From Halobacillus litoralis (GTDB lineage: Bacteria > Bacillota > Bacilli > Bacillales > Halobacillaceae), in the NCBI RefSeq assembly GCF_020524025.1, contig NZ_JAIVKN010000004.1:310001-374000 (forward strand): a stretch of DNA of 64,000 nucleotides, given 5' to 3'. The notes under the pieces were generated by a model. That model saw nothing but the letters and a program-made list of their open reading frames with translations. It ran no database searches and was not told where the DNA came from. The position numbers were made by a program, and so were the translations under genes. Shown piece after piece: positions 34,584-43,852 of the stretch; the first letter of the stretch is position 1; each line of letters starts with the position of its first letter.

Positions 34584-35891
34584 ATGGCATGGGCCGTTGT
34601 CGTATCTGTCCTTGTAATGGCTGTTTTAAGTTTATTACGAGTAAATGTTATTATTGCCATTCTTGCTGCCGGCTTGACTGCAGGTTTAATGAACGGAGAA
34701 ACCTTGAAAGATTCATTAGATCTGCTTATTGCTGGTATGGGAGACCAGGCAAGTGTAGCTTTAAGTTATATATTATTGGGAGCTTTTGCTGTTGCAATCA
34801 GCTATTCTGGAATTACATCGCTTCTAGTTGGATATTTATTAAGAGTACTAAAAGATAAACGAACGCTTATCGTCTTTGTAATAGCTTTTGTTGCGAGTTT
34901 ATCCCAAAATGTAATCCCTGTGCACATTGCATTTATACCAATTTTAATTCCACCTTTATTAAATCTTTTTGACCAAATGAAATTAGACCGAAGAGCAGTG
35001 GCTGCAGCCTTGACCTTTGGGCTTAAAGCACCTTATGTTATGATTCCGGTCGGTTTCGGCTATATTTTTCATCAGACGATTCAATCATCAATGGAAACAA
35101 ACGGCATTGATTTAACTATTGGTACAATTGCGCAGTCTCTTTTAATACCTGGTTCAGGAATGATAGTAGGTTTAATAATTGCGGTATTGGTTACCTATCG
35201 AAAGCCTAGAGACTTGATGCAGACACAAACGGGAGAACAAACTCCTGATCTTGATTCGGTTCTGGACAGGCGCTTTAATACCAAGCATTTCCTTACGCTT
35301 GTAGCTATTGTTGTAACCTTAGTCATTCAAGCTGTTTGGGCAAATCTTATCCTTGCAGCCCTCGCTGGTCTTATCCTGATGTTTGTCTTCAGAATTGTTC
35401 CTTACGTAAAAGGAGACAAAGTGGTTAATGATGGAATAGGAATGATGGGCTTTATTGCATTTGTCTTATTAGTGGCAGCTGGTTATGCCAATGTTCTTAC
35501 AGAAACAGAGTCTGTTTCTGCACTTGTCGAAATAAGCTCCGATTATCTAGGTGATAATCAGGCTCTCATTGCCTTTATTCTATTACTTGTAGGATTGGTG
35601 GTAACGATGGGAATTGGCTCTTCTTTTGCTACGATTCCTATAATAGCGGCTCTATTTGTTCCGATTTGTGTGGCAGCTGGTTTCTCACCAATGGCTACGG
35701 CTACCTTAATCGGTACAGCAGGAGCTTTAGGAGATGCAGGCTCTCCAGCTTCAGACAGTACACTTGGGCCAACATCAGGTTTGAATGCAGATGGAAAGCA
35801 CAATCACATCTGGGACACTTGTGTTCCAACTTTCTTACACTTCAACATCCCATTGTTTATCTTTGGGTGGGCCGCATCATTATTATTATAA
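34584..35891 (+). CDS. Na+/H+ antiporter family protein (YuiF-like)
   Basis: 435 residues, about 11 helices. SLSQNVIPVHIAFIPILIPPLL and GALGDAGSPASDSTLGPTSGL are characteristic of the YuiF/Na+-H+ antiporter branch of the ion transporter superfamily. GAGAGGAG precedes the ATG. The long YKDKAVxLT-like insertion between halves (EQTPDLDSVLDRRFN) is cytoplasmic. An Na+ or amino-acid transport role is inferred from family naming only. Confidence 0.8.
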   Translation: MAWAVVVSVLVMAVLSLLRVNVIIAILAAGLTAGLMNGETLKDSLDLLIAGMGDQASVALSYILLGAFAVAISYSGITSLLVGYLLRVLKDKRTLIVFVIAFVASLSQNVIPVHIAFIPILIPPLLNLFDQMKLDRRAVAAALTFGLKAPYVMIPVGFGYIFHQTIQSSMETNGIDLTIGTIAQSLLIPGSGMIVGLIIAVLVTYRKPRDLMQTQTGEQTPDLDSVLDRRFNTKHFLTLVAIVVTLVIQAVWANLILAALAGLILMFVFRIVPYVKGDKVVNDGIGMMGFIAFVLLVAAGYANVLTETESVSALVEISSDYLGDNQALIAFILLLVGLVVTMGIGSSFATIPIIAALFVPICVAAGFSPMATATLIGTAGALGDAGSPASDSTLGPTSGLNADGKHNHIWDTCVPTFLHFNIPLFIFGWAASLLL

Positions 35892-35892
35892 A

Positions 35893-35931
35893 GGTCATGT
35901 GGGTAATTTTCCCACATGCCTTTTTTTATAT
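35893..35931 (+). terminator. Terminator of the antiporter gene
   Basis: ATGTGGG and CCCACAT pair around TAATTTT within a longer stem and are followed by seven T residues. Confidence 0.8.
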
Positions 35932-35975
35932 TCATGAAACCTTCACACATACTAAGAAAAAAGTGAGTGGTATGT

Positions 35976-36755
35976 ATGTGCAGGAAGGTCTTTTTAGTAG
36001 TAGTAACGTTCTCGTTATGGCTCTCACCGATATTGGCGTCCGCAGAAGGATGGGGGTATAAGAAGAATTCTGATGGGTCCGCACCAGATGTGGGGCGCTA
36101 TGCCCCTATGCTGGAGAAATACGATGGGTTTTATTTGGATTCTTCCGGTGATCCTGTCGTGTACTTAACCTTCGATAATGGATATGAACAAGGCTACACA
36201 GGTAAAGTTCTTGACGTTTTGAAAGAGAAAGAGGTCCCTGCGACATTTTTTGTAACGGGTCACTACATCGAAAGCGCCCCGGAACTATTAAAAAGGATGG
36301 CAGATGAAGGGCACTTGATTGGGAATCATTCGTGGAGTCACCCCGATTTTACGAAGATATCAAAAGAAAAGATGCAGAGGGAACTGTCCATGGTAGAGGA
36401 ATCGGTTAAGAAATTAACAGATCAGGATGTGATGACATTTGTAAGACCCCCGCGCGGTACTTTTAACGACCAAACCCTTAAATGGGCTGGAGAATTTGGG
36501 TACACACATGCTTTTTGGTCACTGGCCTTTGTTGATTGGCAGACCGATCGTCAAAAAGGATGGCAGTACGCGTACGATCGTGTGATGGAGCAAATCCATC
36601 CGGGAGCTGTCATCCTCCTCCATACGGTTTCGAAAGACAATGCAGAAGCTTTATCTCAACTGATTGATGAATTGAGAAAAAGGGGATATCGGTTCGGAAG
36701 TCTTAATGATCTTATGATGAAAAAACTTGTCCCTTCACCTGTATGGGGATTATAG
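35976..36755 (+). CDS. pdaA: Spore-cortex peptidoglycan deacetylase PdaA
   Basis: 259 residues. A signal peptide (VFLVVVTFSLWLSPILASA) precedes a polysaccharide deacetylase (CE4) domain: YLTFDNGYEQGYT (motif 1, Asp-Asn variant), HLIGNHSWSHPDF (metal-binding His pair), FVRPPRGTFN and ILLHTVSKDN. The TFDNGY variant instead of TFDDG and the total length match B. subtilis PdaA, which deacetylates N-acetylmuramate for muramic delta-lactam in the spore cortex. That indicates a sporulating host. The ATG at 35976 has only a weak GTGAGTGG upstream; expression is probably SigG-type. Confidence 0.9.
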   Translation: MCRKVFLVVVTFSLWLSPILASAEGWGYKKNSDGSAPDVGRYAPMLEKYDGFYLDSSGDPVVYLTFDNGYEQGYTGKVLDVLKEKEVPATFFVTGHYIESAPELLKRMADEGHLIGNHSWSHPDFTKISKEKMQRELSMVEESVKKLTDQDVMTFVRPPRGTFNDQTLKWAGEFGYTHAFWSLAFVDWQTDRQKGWQYAYDRVMEQIHPGAVILLHTVSKDNAEALSQLIDELRKRGYRFGSLNDLMMKKLVPSPVWGL

Positions 36756-36760
36756 ACAAT

Positions 36761-36802
36761 AACAAACCCACCGTTCCTATAGGAACGGTGGGTTTGTTTT
36801 CA
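36761..36802 (+). terminator. Palindromic terminator after pdaA
   Basis: AACAAACCCACCGTTCCTA and TAGGAACGGTGGGTTTGTT are exact reverse complements (36761-36798), followed by T residues. Confidence 0.9.
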
Positions 36803-36964
36803 GCTAAACTATAATAGGTGTAGGGAATGAAGAGGTTGTAGCTTATTGTTGATTTATGTTTAAATGGTTTCTCTTTTGGAAAAAGACAATTAAATTAGGT
36901 AGGTCTCCTTTACCAATATGAACAACGACTACAAAATCATCAAGAATTAGGGAGGAAAAAACAC

Positions 36965-37834
36965 TTGTGGACAGAACAGTTTAAAACAGCTACTTTTTAT
37001 GATTTTGACTATACACTACTTCGGTGGCAGTTTGATCCATTAACTCGGTTAGATCGAAAAGAGCGATGGGTGGATGTTCCTGTGAAATTAGGATCGAACC
37101 ACCACATCGTGCGCGTTCAGGGACATGGCACGACAGAGTCTCCTCTCTTTTCTGTATCTAGTGACAGCCAGGAAGACAAAGAAGCATTAGTGGCACACAT
37201 CAGCGATTTATTCCAATGGGATGCTGATTTGGAGAGTGTACATCACCATTTTTTAGGTACAAGTCTGGAGTCAATATTTACAGCTCACCCGGGAACACCA
37301 ATTGTAAAAGATTTTCACCTTTACGATTGTTTGATGAAAGTAATTATCCATCAGCAATTAAACATGAAATTTGCCTATACATTAAGCACGCGGTTTGTAG
37401 AAAAGCTGGGAACAAAGAAAGATGGAGTATGGTTCTATCCATCTCCCGAGGAAGTTGCAGATACTTCATACGATGTCTTAAGGGAACTGCAGTTCAGCCA
37501 AAGAAAAGCTGAATATGTTATTGATACCTCACGTTTAATTGCGGAAGGATCATTAAACTTAAAAGAAATCTCATCTGAGTCTAACGATAATATCATGAAA
37601 AGGTTAGTAAAGGTCAGGGGAATAGGGCCATGGACGGCGGAGAACTGGATGATGTTTGGTGTGGGCAGGGAGAATCTTTTCCCGGTAGCGGATATTGGAA
37701 TTCAGAATGCACTTAAAGCACATTTCGAATTAGAGAAAAAGCCAACCGTAGAACAAATGAAAGCCTGGAGCACGGAATGGGAACCTTATTTGAGTTATGC
37801 ATCCTTAAATCTATGGCGTAGTATTGAGGGGTGA
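36965..37834 (+). CDS. yfjP: DNA-3-methyladenine glycosylase, AlkA-like HhH-GPD family
   Basis: 289 residues. An N-terminal AlkA_N-like region precedes a helix-hairpin-helix domain: LVKVRGIGPWTAENWMMFG is the HhH motif and ENLFPVADIGIQNAL contains the catalytic aspartate. It excises alkylated purines from DNA. Start is TTG at 36965 with AGGGAGG nine bases before it; no ATG competes. B. subtilis yfjP lies close to pdaA too, so the neighbourhood is conserved. Confidence 0.85.
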   Translation: MWTEQFKTATFYDFDYTLLRWQFDPLTRLDRKERWVDVPVKLGSNHHIVRVQGHGTTESPLFSVSSDSQEDKEALVAHISDLFQWDADLESVHHHFLGTSLESIFTAHPGTPIVKDFHLYDCLMKVIIHQQLNMKFAYTLSTRFVEKLGTKKDGVWFYPSPEEVADTSYDVLRELQFSQRKAEYVIDTSRLIAEGSLNLKEISSESNDNIMKRLVKVRGIGPWTAENWMMFGVGRENLFPVADIGIQNALKAHFELEKKPTVEQMKAWSTEWEPYLSYASLNLWRSIEG

Positions 37835-37997
37835 AAAGACAAGAACTGTCATAGTCTTGTCTTCAATCCCGTATTATGGTAAAGATTGAAAAATAAGTGT
37901 TAAATCGTTAGAAAATATATAAAATTCATTTCGCTTACGTTATAATGATATCAATACTGGAAAATACTGAACGGATAAAAGGAAAGAGGTCTTAATA

Positions 37998-39863
37998 TTG
38001 GTAATAAGAGAGAGGTACTCTGACCAAGTTCATAGCGGCGAGATTTTGGATGTTCTGAGTTTGAATGGTACACCGGCATGTCTGCTTGATTTAAAAATGC
38101 AAACGGTTACACTTAATCAAGAAATGCAAGGAGCTCTTCAATTGAAAGAAACCGATATGTCTTTCTCGCAGTGGGTCCGCAGCTTCCGTCATACTGGACA
38201 ACATCGTCTACAGCAGGCTTTGCATCAGGTTCTAACAGAAGGCCTGAGAGAGTTTGTTGTTCAATTAACCGATAGGGACAACTTTCAGCAGTATAAATGC
38301 ACAATGGTACACCTGACCAATGGGCAAATTGCTTTCTCTTTAAAAGGAATCAAACAGGAGAGCTTTTCTTTTGAACCTTTACTTCCCTCACAGGAGGATC
38401 ATCTTCAAGAACTTCCTTCTGAAACACCTAACCGAATCATGGGGAAGTTCAATCTCCTGCATCTGTCTGATTATACGTCTTCTCAAATAAAGCACAGGAT
38501 GACGCATATTGTAGATAAATTTCCACACGGGCTTGCTGTCATTAATCACAATTGGGAAGTCACCTATGCCAACCCAAAAATGGAAGAGTTGACGAAGGTC
38601 CCTTTTTTCAAGAACTATTATAAAAAATTGTGGGAAATTTTTTCGATAGAAGAACACTATGATTTTTTTCAACATTATTTAAGAGCCATGGAGACCCAGG
38701 AAACAGTAGAATTTGAGGGCAGTATTAAAGAAACGAACTTGGAAGTTAAAGTGACGGTTCATCCGACAGAGCTTGGTATAACCGTATTCCTCCAGGATAT
38801 CACCCAATATAATAAGCATCTCCAGGCATTAAAAGATTCAGAAGAACGCTTTGCCCTGCTGGCCAATAACATGACAGATGTTTTCTGGATAAGTCAGCCG
38901 GATTATGAAGAAGTTCATTACATCAGTCCTGCATTCCAATCGCTTTTTGGAATTTCCAGACATGAGGTATTTTCTGATCCTAGAATCATTCTTCATTCCA
39001 TTCATGAGAACGATAGGGATAGTTTTACTGATGCTCTGGACCGTATGAAACAGGAAGAGTGTGAAGTTGACTACCGTATTATTAACCCGGAAGGCACTTA
39101 CAAGTGGATTAGAACTAAAGGCTTTCCTGTAGATTACCATGGAAAATCCTATATTTTAGGCATTCATGAAGATGTTACAGAATATAAGGAAATGCTTGAA
39201 CTGAGAGAAAAATCGCAGCAGTTATCAACAATTACACAAATGTCCGCTGGTATTGCTCATGAAATTAAAAATCCTTTAACAGCAATCAAAGGCTTTCTTC
39301 AAATTGGTGCGGCTAATCCTGAGTTGAGGGACAACTACCAGGAAATCATTTTAGATGAAGTGAATAGAATTGAAGCCATTGTGCAGGATTTTATGATGCT
39401 TTCCAAACCTAAATCTTCTATTCAATTAGAAGAAGTAGACCCTGAGCAGCTTGTTTCGTATGTATTAAGACTGTTAGAACCTGAAGCGAATGAAAAGAAA
39501 ATCTTGTTGTTGTTTGAGTGTGAAACGGATATGGAAAAGTTTGAAACAGAACCAAAACGTTTAAATCAAATTCTAATAAACCTCGTTAAAAATGCTATCG
39601 ATGCGGTAGACGTAGGTGGCGAAGTCGGGGTCAATATTAGTATGTCTACTACTCATCTAACGCTTTCCGTTACAGATAATGGCCCAGGACTCAGCGAACA
39701 GGAATTAAATAAAATCGGAGAGCCCTTTTTTACTACAAAAGAAAAAGGGACGGGGCTTGGAGTTATGGTGACGAAGAAAATTGTTTCTGATTTAAACGGG
39801 GTCATCGATTACGAGAGTCAAATAGGTAAAGGAACGACAGTTTTTGTTCATTTGCCAAGATAA
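37998..39863 (+). CDS. Multi-PAS sensor histidine kinase (orphan)
   Basis: 621 residues, apparently cytosolic with no membrane helix. Two PAS-like regions (about 15-100 and 165-270) and a clear third PAS with PAC (about 280-395, ending ILGIHEDVTEYKEML) lead to HisKA (MSAGIAHEIKNPLTAIKGFL, phospho-acceptor His421) and the ATPase (NQILINLVKNAIDAV, DNGPGL, GTGLGVMVTKKIV). No response regulator is adjacent. Soluble PAS kinases of this form in Bacillaceae feed the Spo0 phosphorelay (KinA/KinE type); that role is inferred. Start is TTG with GAAAGAGG upstream. Confidence 0.85.
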   Translation: MVIRERYSDQVHSGEILDVLSLNGTPACLLDLKMQTVTLNQEMQGALQLKETDMSFSQWVRSFRHTGQHRLQQALHQVLTEGLREFVVQLTDRDNFQQYKCTMVHLTNGQIAFSLKGIKQESFSFEPLLPSQEDHLQELPSETPNRIMGKFNLLHLSDYTSSQIKHRMTHIVDKFPHGLAVINHNWEVTYANPKMEELTKVPFFKNYYKKLWEIFSIEEHYDFFQHYLRAMETQETVEFEGSIKETNLEVKVTVHPTELGITVFLQDITQYNKHLQALKDSEERFALLANNMTDVFWISQPDYEEVHYISPAFQSLFGISRHEVFSDPRIILHSIHENDRDSFTDALDRMKQEECEVDYRIINPEGTYKWIRTKGFPVDYHGKSYILGIHEDVTEYKEMLELREKSQQLSTITQMSAGIAHEIKNPLTAIKGFLQIGAANPELRDNYQEIILDEVNRIEAIVQDFMMLSKPKSSIQLEEVDPEQLVSYVLRLLEPEANEKKILLLFECETDMEKFETEPKRLNQILINLVKNAIDAVDVGGEVGVNISMSTTHLTLSVTDNGPGLSEQELNKIGEPFFTTKEKGTGLGVMVTKKIVSDLNGVIDYESQIGKGTTVFVHLPR

Positions 39864-39875
39864 GAGTCGATATAG

Positions 39876-39910
39876 AACATCACTATAATTATATGGTGAT
39901 GTTTTTTTAT
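39876..39910 (+). terminator. Terminator of the kinase gene
   Basis: AACATCAC and GTGATGTT pair with an AT-rich extension of the stem and a seven-T tail. Confidence 0.8.
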
Positions 39911-40002
39911 GTTTTTCCTGGCCTTCTCTTCGGGATTAATTTCAGAATCTTTGATCTTCAAACGTTTACAAAAAAAGATTCTATTTTTTACATAGAAAGT
40001 TG

Positions 40003-40031
40003 TTTACAAACGTCTGTATGGGCTCTATAAT
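40003..40031 (+). promoter_or_regulatory. Sigma-A promoter of the yitT-type gene
   Basis: TTTACA (40003-40008), 17-nt spacer, TATAAT (40026-40031), 66 bp before the start codon. Confidence 0.7.
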
Positions 40032-40096
40032 CCCGATTGTACTACAATTTCGTTCGACATTATTTTTATCTTTTCAACATAAAAGGAGGCTTTCTG

Positions 40097-40945
40097 ATGC
40101 TTAGAAAAGTATGGTCATTTCTCTTAATGAATTTAGGTGTACTAGGAGTCGCCATAAACGTACATTTCTTTCTATCTCCCAACGACCTTGCTACCGGTGG
40201 AGTAAGTGGTCTATCCATCGTTTTAAATAAAGTGTTTCCCGATCTGTCCCTTGGAATGATTATGATTATTTTAAACGTACTATTATTTATAGTTGGGTTT
40301 ATTTTCTTAGGTTTTCAATTTGGTTTAAAAACCATATACGCAAGTTTTGCTTTATCATTTATGGTGTGGGGACTTGAGTCGTTTTTCCCTATGCAGGAAG
40401 CTTTGAGTAATGACCTATTGATTCAGCTTATTATCGGACAAATCATTGCTGCTTCTGGTATGGCCTTAGTATTTCATCAGGGAGCCTCCACCGGCGGTAC
40501 TGACATCCTGGCTATGATTCTTAATAAGTTTTTCTCTATCGAGGTTGGGAAAGGGGTTCTTTTCTCGGATATTGCCATTGCAACATCATCGATCTTCCTA
40601 TTTGGTCCAACCGTTGGTATGTATGCATTCTTTGGCGTCATCTTAAATGGTCTGGTTATTGATTATATGCTCCAGCAGTTTGAGGATAATAAGGAAATTG
40701 TTATCATCAGCCGGGAAAGCGAGCTTGTAAGAGGTTTTATCATTAATCAGCTTGGGCGCGGAGCAACCATCCATCAGGCAAAAGGTGCCTTCAATCAAGA
40801 AGATAAAGAAGTAATCACAACAATCCTTAATCGCAAAGACTATACACGTTTAAAGAAGTATATGACATCTGTAGATGAGCAGGCATTTATTACCGTTCAT
40901 TCCATGAATGAAATTCTTGGAGAAAACTTTAAGCGGCTCGCATAA
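40097..40945 (+). CDS. YitT family membrane protein (DUF2179)
   Basis: 282 residues. Five to six helices, with VHFFLSPNDLATGGVSGLSI and HQGASTGGTDILAMILNKF as YitT family blocks, precede a C-terminal soluble DUF2179 domain (GRGATIHQAKGAF, VITTILNRKDYTRLKKY). The ATG at 40097 follows AAAAGGAGG. Paralogues of this family are numerous in Bacillus and have unknown transport or sensing roles. Confidence 0.88.
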   Translation: MLRKVWSFLLMNLGVLGVAINVHFFLSPNDLATGGVSGLSIVLNKVFPDLSLGMIMIILNVLLFIVGFIFLGFQFGLKTIYASFALSFMVWGLESFFPMQEALSNDLLIQLIIGQIIAASGMALVFHQGASTGGTDILAMILNKFFSIEVGKGVLFSDIAIATSSIFLFGPTVGMYAFFGVILNGLVIDYMLQQFEDNKEIVIISRESELVRGFIINQLGRGATIHQAKGAFNQEDKEVITTILNRKDYTRLKKYMTSVDEQAFITVHSMNEILGENFKRLA

Positions 40946-40973
40946 AAGGTGGGATATCATCCAGAATCGGACG

Positions 40974-41675
40974 GTGAACCAAACGATTAAGGAAAAACAG
41001 TCGCGTTCAGATGATGTGTATCATTACTTGAAGAAAAGGATTTTATTTAAAGAAATTGCGCCGGGTAGCCAATTGGTTGAGAATAACATTGGTCAGGAAT
41101 TGGACGTATCAAGAACTCCAATTAGGAATGCTATTAAGAAGTTAGAAACCGAAGGACTCGTGAAGGTTTATTCAAATAGAGGGGCGTTTGTCGTACAACC
41201 GACAATTGAGGAAATACAGCAGGCATTTGATATGAGACGTCATTTGGAAAAAATGACGCTCTGGCGTGTGTATAATCAAATGACCGAGCAGGATTTGGCT
41301 CAACTTGAAGAATGGTTGGAGCGTGAAAAAAGATCCTATGCAAAAAAAGACATTTTGGAGTACCTGGATGTAAATAAAAGTTTCCATATGACGTTAGCCT
41401 TGAAAACAGATAATCCTTTTCTTATTGATTTTACCGAACGGATTCTAAACCAAATGAATGTCTACCTTATGCTGTATGATGTATTTCTCGATGAAAATCT
41501 TGACGAAGATAAGCGTATAAAAGAACACGAACTAATAATAAACGCCTTAAGAAAAAAAGACATTAACCAGCTGCTATCACTGATGAATCAGCACATGGAA
41601 GGAAGTCTGGAGAGTTTATGCTTGAATGAAAGTGATAGAAAAACTAAACATATACCAATCAAAAAGAGCCTTTAA
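40974..41675 (+). CDS. GntR family transcriptional regulator (FCD domain)
   Basis: About 233 residues. The N-terminal winged helix has VYHYLKKRILFKEIAPGSQLVE and LDVSRTPIRNAIKKLETEGLV; the C-terminal all-helical FCD ligand domain has DMRRHLEKMTLWRV and FHMTLALKTDNPFLI. The start is uncertain: GTG at 40974 has a poor ribosome binding site, whereas AAAAGGTGGG at 40944-40953 points to a non-standard ATC around 40956. It follows the YitT gene closely. The target genes are not evident. Confidence 0.8.
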   Translation: MNQTIKEKQSRSDDVYHYLKKRILFKEIAPGSQLVENNIGQELDVSRTPIRNAIKKLETEGLVKVYSNRGAFVVQPTIEEIQQAFDMRRHLEKMTLWRVYNQMTEQDLAQLEEWLEREKRSYAKKDILEYLDVNKSFHMTLALKTDNPFLIDFTERILNQMNVYLMLYDVFLDENLDEDKRIKEHELIINALRKKDINQLLSLMNQHMEGSLESLCLNESDRKTKHIPIKKSL

Positions 41676-41708
41676 GTGGACCGATGTTTCTTAACGGCTC
41701 TTTTTTTA
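41661..41708. terminator. Bidirectional terminator overlapping two stop codons
   Basis: AAAAAGAGCC (41661-41670) pairs with GGCTCTTTTT; the stem extends inward through TTTAAG/CTTAAC with one mismatch. Confidence 0.75.
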
Positions 41709-41896
41709 TGTTGGCGATATTCTTCAGCTAGTACGGTAAGATTTATAATGATTACACTCAGCATAGAGGCAGTGAAATAATTATAATTATCGGTGAGAAA
41801 AGACAATGCAAAGAAAGACAGAAGCATGGAAGCAGATATGATTAGGACACAAGCATTAGGTTGAACCTTCTGCTTTTTTACAGGGCGGGCTTCCAT
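41672..41896 (-). CDS. Small membrane protein
   Basis: 74 residues with two hydrophobic helices (CVLIISASMLLSFFALSFL and FTASMLSVIIINLTVLA) and basic ends. AGGAGTG lies nine bases before the ATG. Its TAA and the GntR TAA share bases 41672-41675 on opposite strands. No family recognised. Confidence 0.65.
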   Translation of the reverse strand: MEARPVKKQKVQPNACVLIISASMLLSFFALSFLTDNYNYFTASMLSVIIINLTVLAEEYRQHKKRAVKKHRST

Positions 41897-42069
41897 TCAA
41901 TATCACTCCTAACATATAGTTACTGTTAGTATATGAGAAGTGATAATTATCTGTCAATTCAAACATTTATCCGTGATTAAGATCCCTGAATAAAATTGAA
42001 ATGTTCAGAAAAGTTGGTATAATATAAATAGCAAACTGAACAGTCGCTCAACAATTGAGGAGGGGAAAT

Positions 42070-43644
42070 ATGAAAAGAGAAGAATTAATTGCTCCAATGC
42101 AGTATAACGTAGTTTCAGAAGTTGAAAAGTATGCGAAGGATCCCAATCGTAAAGCATTGTTATGGCTGAATGAAGAAGGGGAGAAGAATGAAGTTACATA
42201 TAGTGAATTAGTAAAAAAAGCGAATAAAATTGGAAACGCTTTCTTGGATGCCGGTCTGCAGCGAGGGGATAAAATTCTTGTTATGATTCCGCGTCTAATT
42301 GAAGCTTATCAAGTATACCTGGCAGCTCTAAAAGCTGGACTTGTCGTTATTCCAAGTTCAGAAATGCTTCGTACAAAAGACTTGCAATACCGTATCTCAC
42401 ATGGAGAAGTTCGTGGTGTGGTCAGCTATCACCCTTATACAGATCAATTCCAGGGTATTCAAGAGTTTAATCAAGTCCTGCCTTTTTCAGTGGGTGGAGG
42501 AAAAGAGGGATGGAGGGACCTGGACTCATTAATGGAAGATTATAGTGATCAGATGGCTTTGGCGGATACTTCTAAAGACGACATGGCCTTTTTATCTTAC
42601 ACATCAGGGACAACAGGAAATCCTAAGGGTGTTGTTCATACTCATGGATGGGGGTATGCCCATTTGAAAACCGCAGCAGACAAATGGCTGGCCATTCAGG
42701 ATGGAGATACTGTATGGGCAACCGCAGGTCCGGGATGGCAGAAGTGGATCTGGAGTCCTTTTTTATCTGTCCTTTGTACAGGAGCGAAAGGGCTTATTTA
42801 CCAAGGGAAATTTGATCCTAAGAAATACCTTGGAATAATGGACGATTATAATGTGAACGTCCTTTGCTGTACACCTACTGAATACCGATTGATGGCTAAA
42901 GTAGACAATTTAAGTGACTACAAGCTTAAGGGACTGCATAGTGCAGTTTCTGCAGGAGAGCCACTAAATCGGGAAGTTATTGAAACGTTCAGGAATTACT
43001 TTAATGTTACTGTCAGAGATGGGTATGGACAGACGGAAAATACACTATTGGTTGGTATTATGAAGGATATGGAGGTACGTCCCGGATCTATGGGAAGACC
43101 GACACCGGGAAATCGTGTAGAGATCATTAATGAAATGGGCGAACCGGTTAAAGATGGGGAAGTAGGTGACATCGCTGTACACCTTGATACACCTGCATTG
43201 TTTAAAGAGTATTATAAGGATACGGAGCGTACAAAGATGTCCCAGCGCGGAGATTACTATATAACCGGGGATCAAGCGAAAAAAGATGAGGATGGCTATT
43301 TTTGGTTTGAAGGGCGGAGTGATGATATTATCATAAGTTCCGGCTATACCATCGGTCCCTTTGAAGTAGAAGATGCGTTGGTTAAACATCCTGCTGTTCG
43401 TGAATGTGCAGTCGTAGCAAGCCCTGATGAAGTTCGGGGGAATGTAGTGAAGGCTTATATTGTTCTTCAGGATGGTTATGAAGGAAGTGAATCCTTAACT
43501 AAAAAATTACAGGAGCATGTAAAAAATCTGACTGCACCGTATAAGTATCCTAGAAAAATAGAGTTTATCAAGGAGCTTCCGAAAACCACTTCCGGGAAAA
43601 TCAGACGAGTCGAACTACGACAAAAGGAACAAATCGTAAAATAA
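42070..43644 (+). CDS. Acyl-CoA synthetase (AMP-forming, YtcI/MbcS-like)
   Basis: 524 residues of the ANL superfamily. LSYTSGTTGNPKGVVHTHG (about residue 175 on) is the P-loop; VRDGYGQTENTLLVG, YYITGDQAKKDEDGYFWFEGR and the C-terminal LPKTTSGKIRR with the catalytic lysine complete the set. WGYAHLKTAADKW and GWQKWIWSPF resemble medium/branched-chain acyl-CoA synthetases such as YtcI or MbcS. It activates fatty acids to CoA thioesters. GAGGAGGGG precedes the ATG. Confidence 0.88.
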   Translation: MKREELIAPMQYNVVSEVEKYAKDPNRKALLWLNEEGEKNEVTYSELVKKANKIGNAFLDAGLQRGDKILVMIPRLIEAYQVYLAALKAGLVVIPSSEMLRTKDLQYRISHGEVRGVVSYHPYTDQFQGIQEFNQVLPFSVGGGKEGWRDLDSLMEDYSDQMALADTSKDDMAFLSYTSGTTGNPKGVVHTHGWGYAHLKTAADKWLAIQDGDTVWATAGPGWQKWIWSPFLSVLCTGAKGLIYQGKFDPKKYLGIMDDYNVNVLCCTPTEYRLMAKVDNLSDYKLKGLHSAVSAGEPLNREVIETFRNYFNVTVRDGYGQTENTLLVGIMKDMEVRPGSMGRPTPGNRVEIINEMGEPVKDGEVGDIAVHLDTPALFKEYYKDTERTKMSQRGDYYITGDQAKKDEDGYFWFEGRSDDIIISSGYTIGPFEVEDALVKHPAVRECAVVASPDEVRGNVVKAYIVLQDGYEGSESLTKKLQEHVKNLTAPYKYPRKIEFIKELPKTTSGKIRRVELRQKEQIVK

Positions 43645-43648
43645 GGAA

Positions 43649-43686
43649 GAAGACCTGAAGATATATCCTCTTCAGGTCTTTTTTAT
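43649..43686 (+). terminator. Terminator of the acyl-CoA synthetase gene
   Basis: AGACCTGAAGA pairs with TCTTCAGGTCT around TATATCC, with six T residues after. Confidence 0.85.
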
Positions 43687-43852
43687 TCTTGAACCTGGAA
43701 AACGTAATTGTTGATTCCAAGTCAGTCTCCTTATCTCAATTGCATAGTTTTCAGGGGTTTTGGGAAATTAGGTGGGTCCCAATGATAAGAGTAAAATAGG
43801 TATGAAATTGAGGGGCTTTGTGTTAATTTCATAAAAAAAAGGAAGGATAAGC

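Noticed and set aside
41998-42055. TGTTCAG/CTGAACA inverted repeat flanking a TATAAT before the acyl-CoA synthetase gene
   Set aside because: The arms are short and far apart and match no known fatty-acid regulator site; not enough to call an operator.
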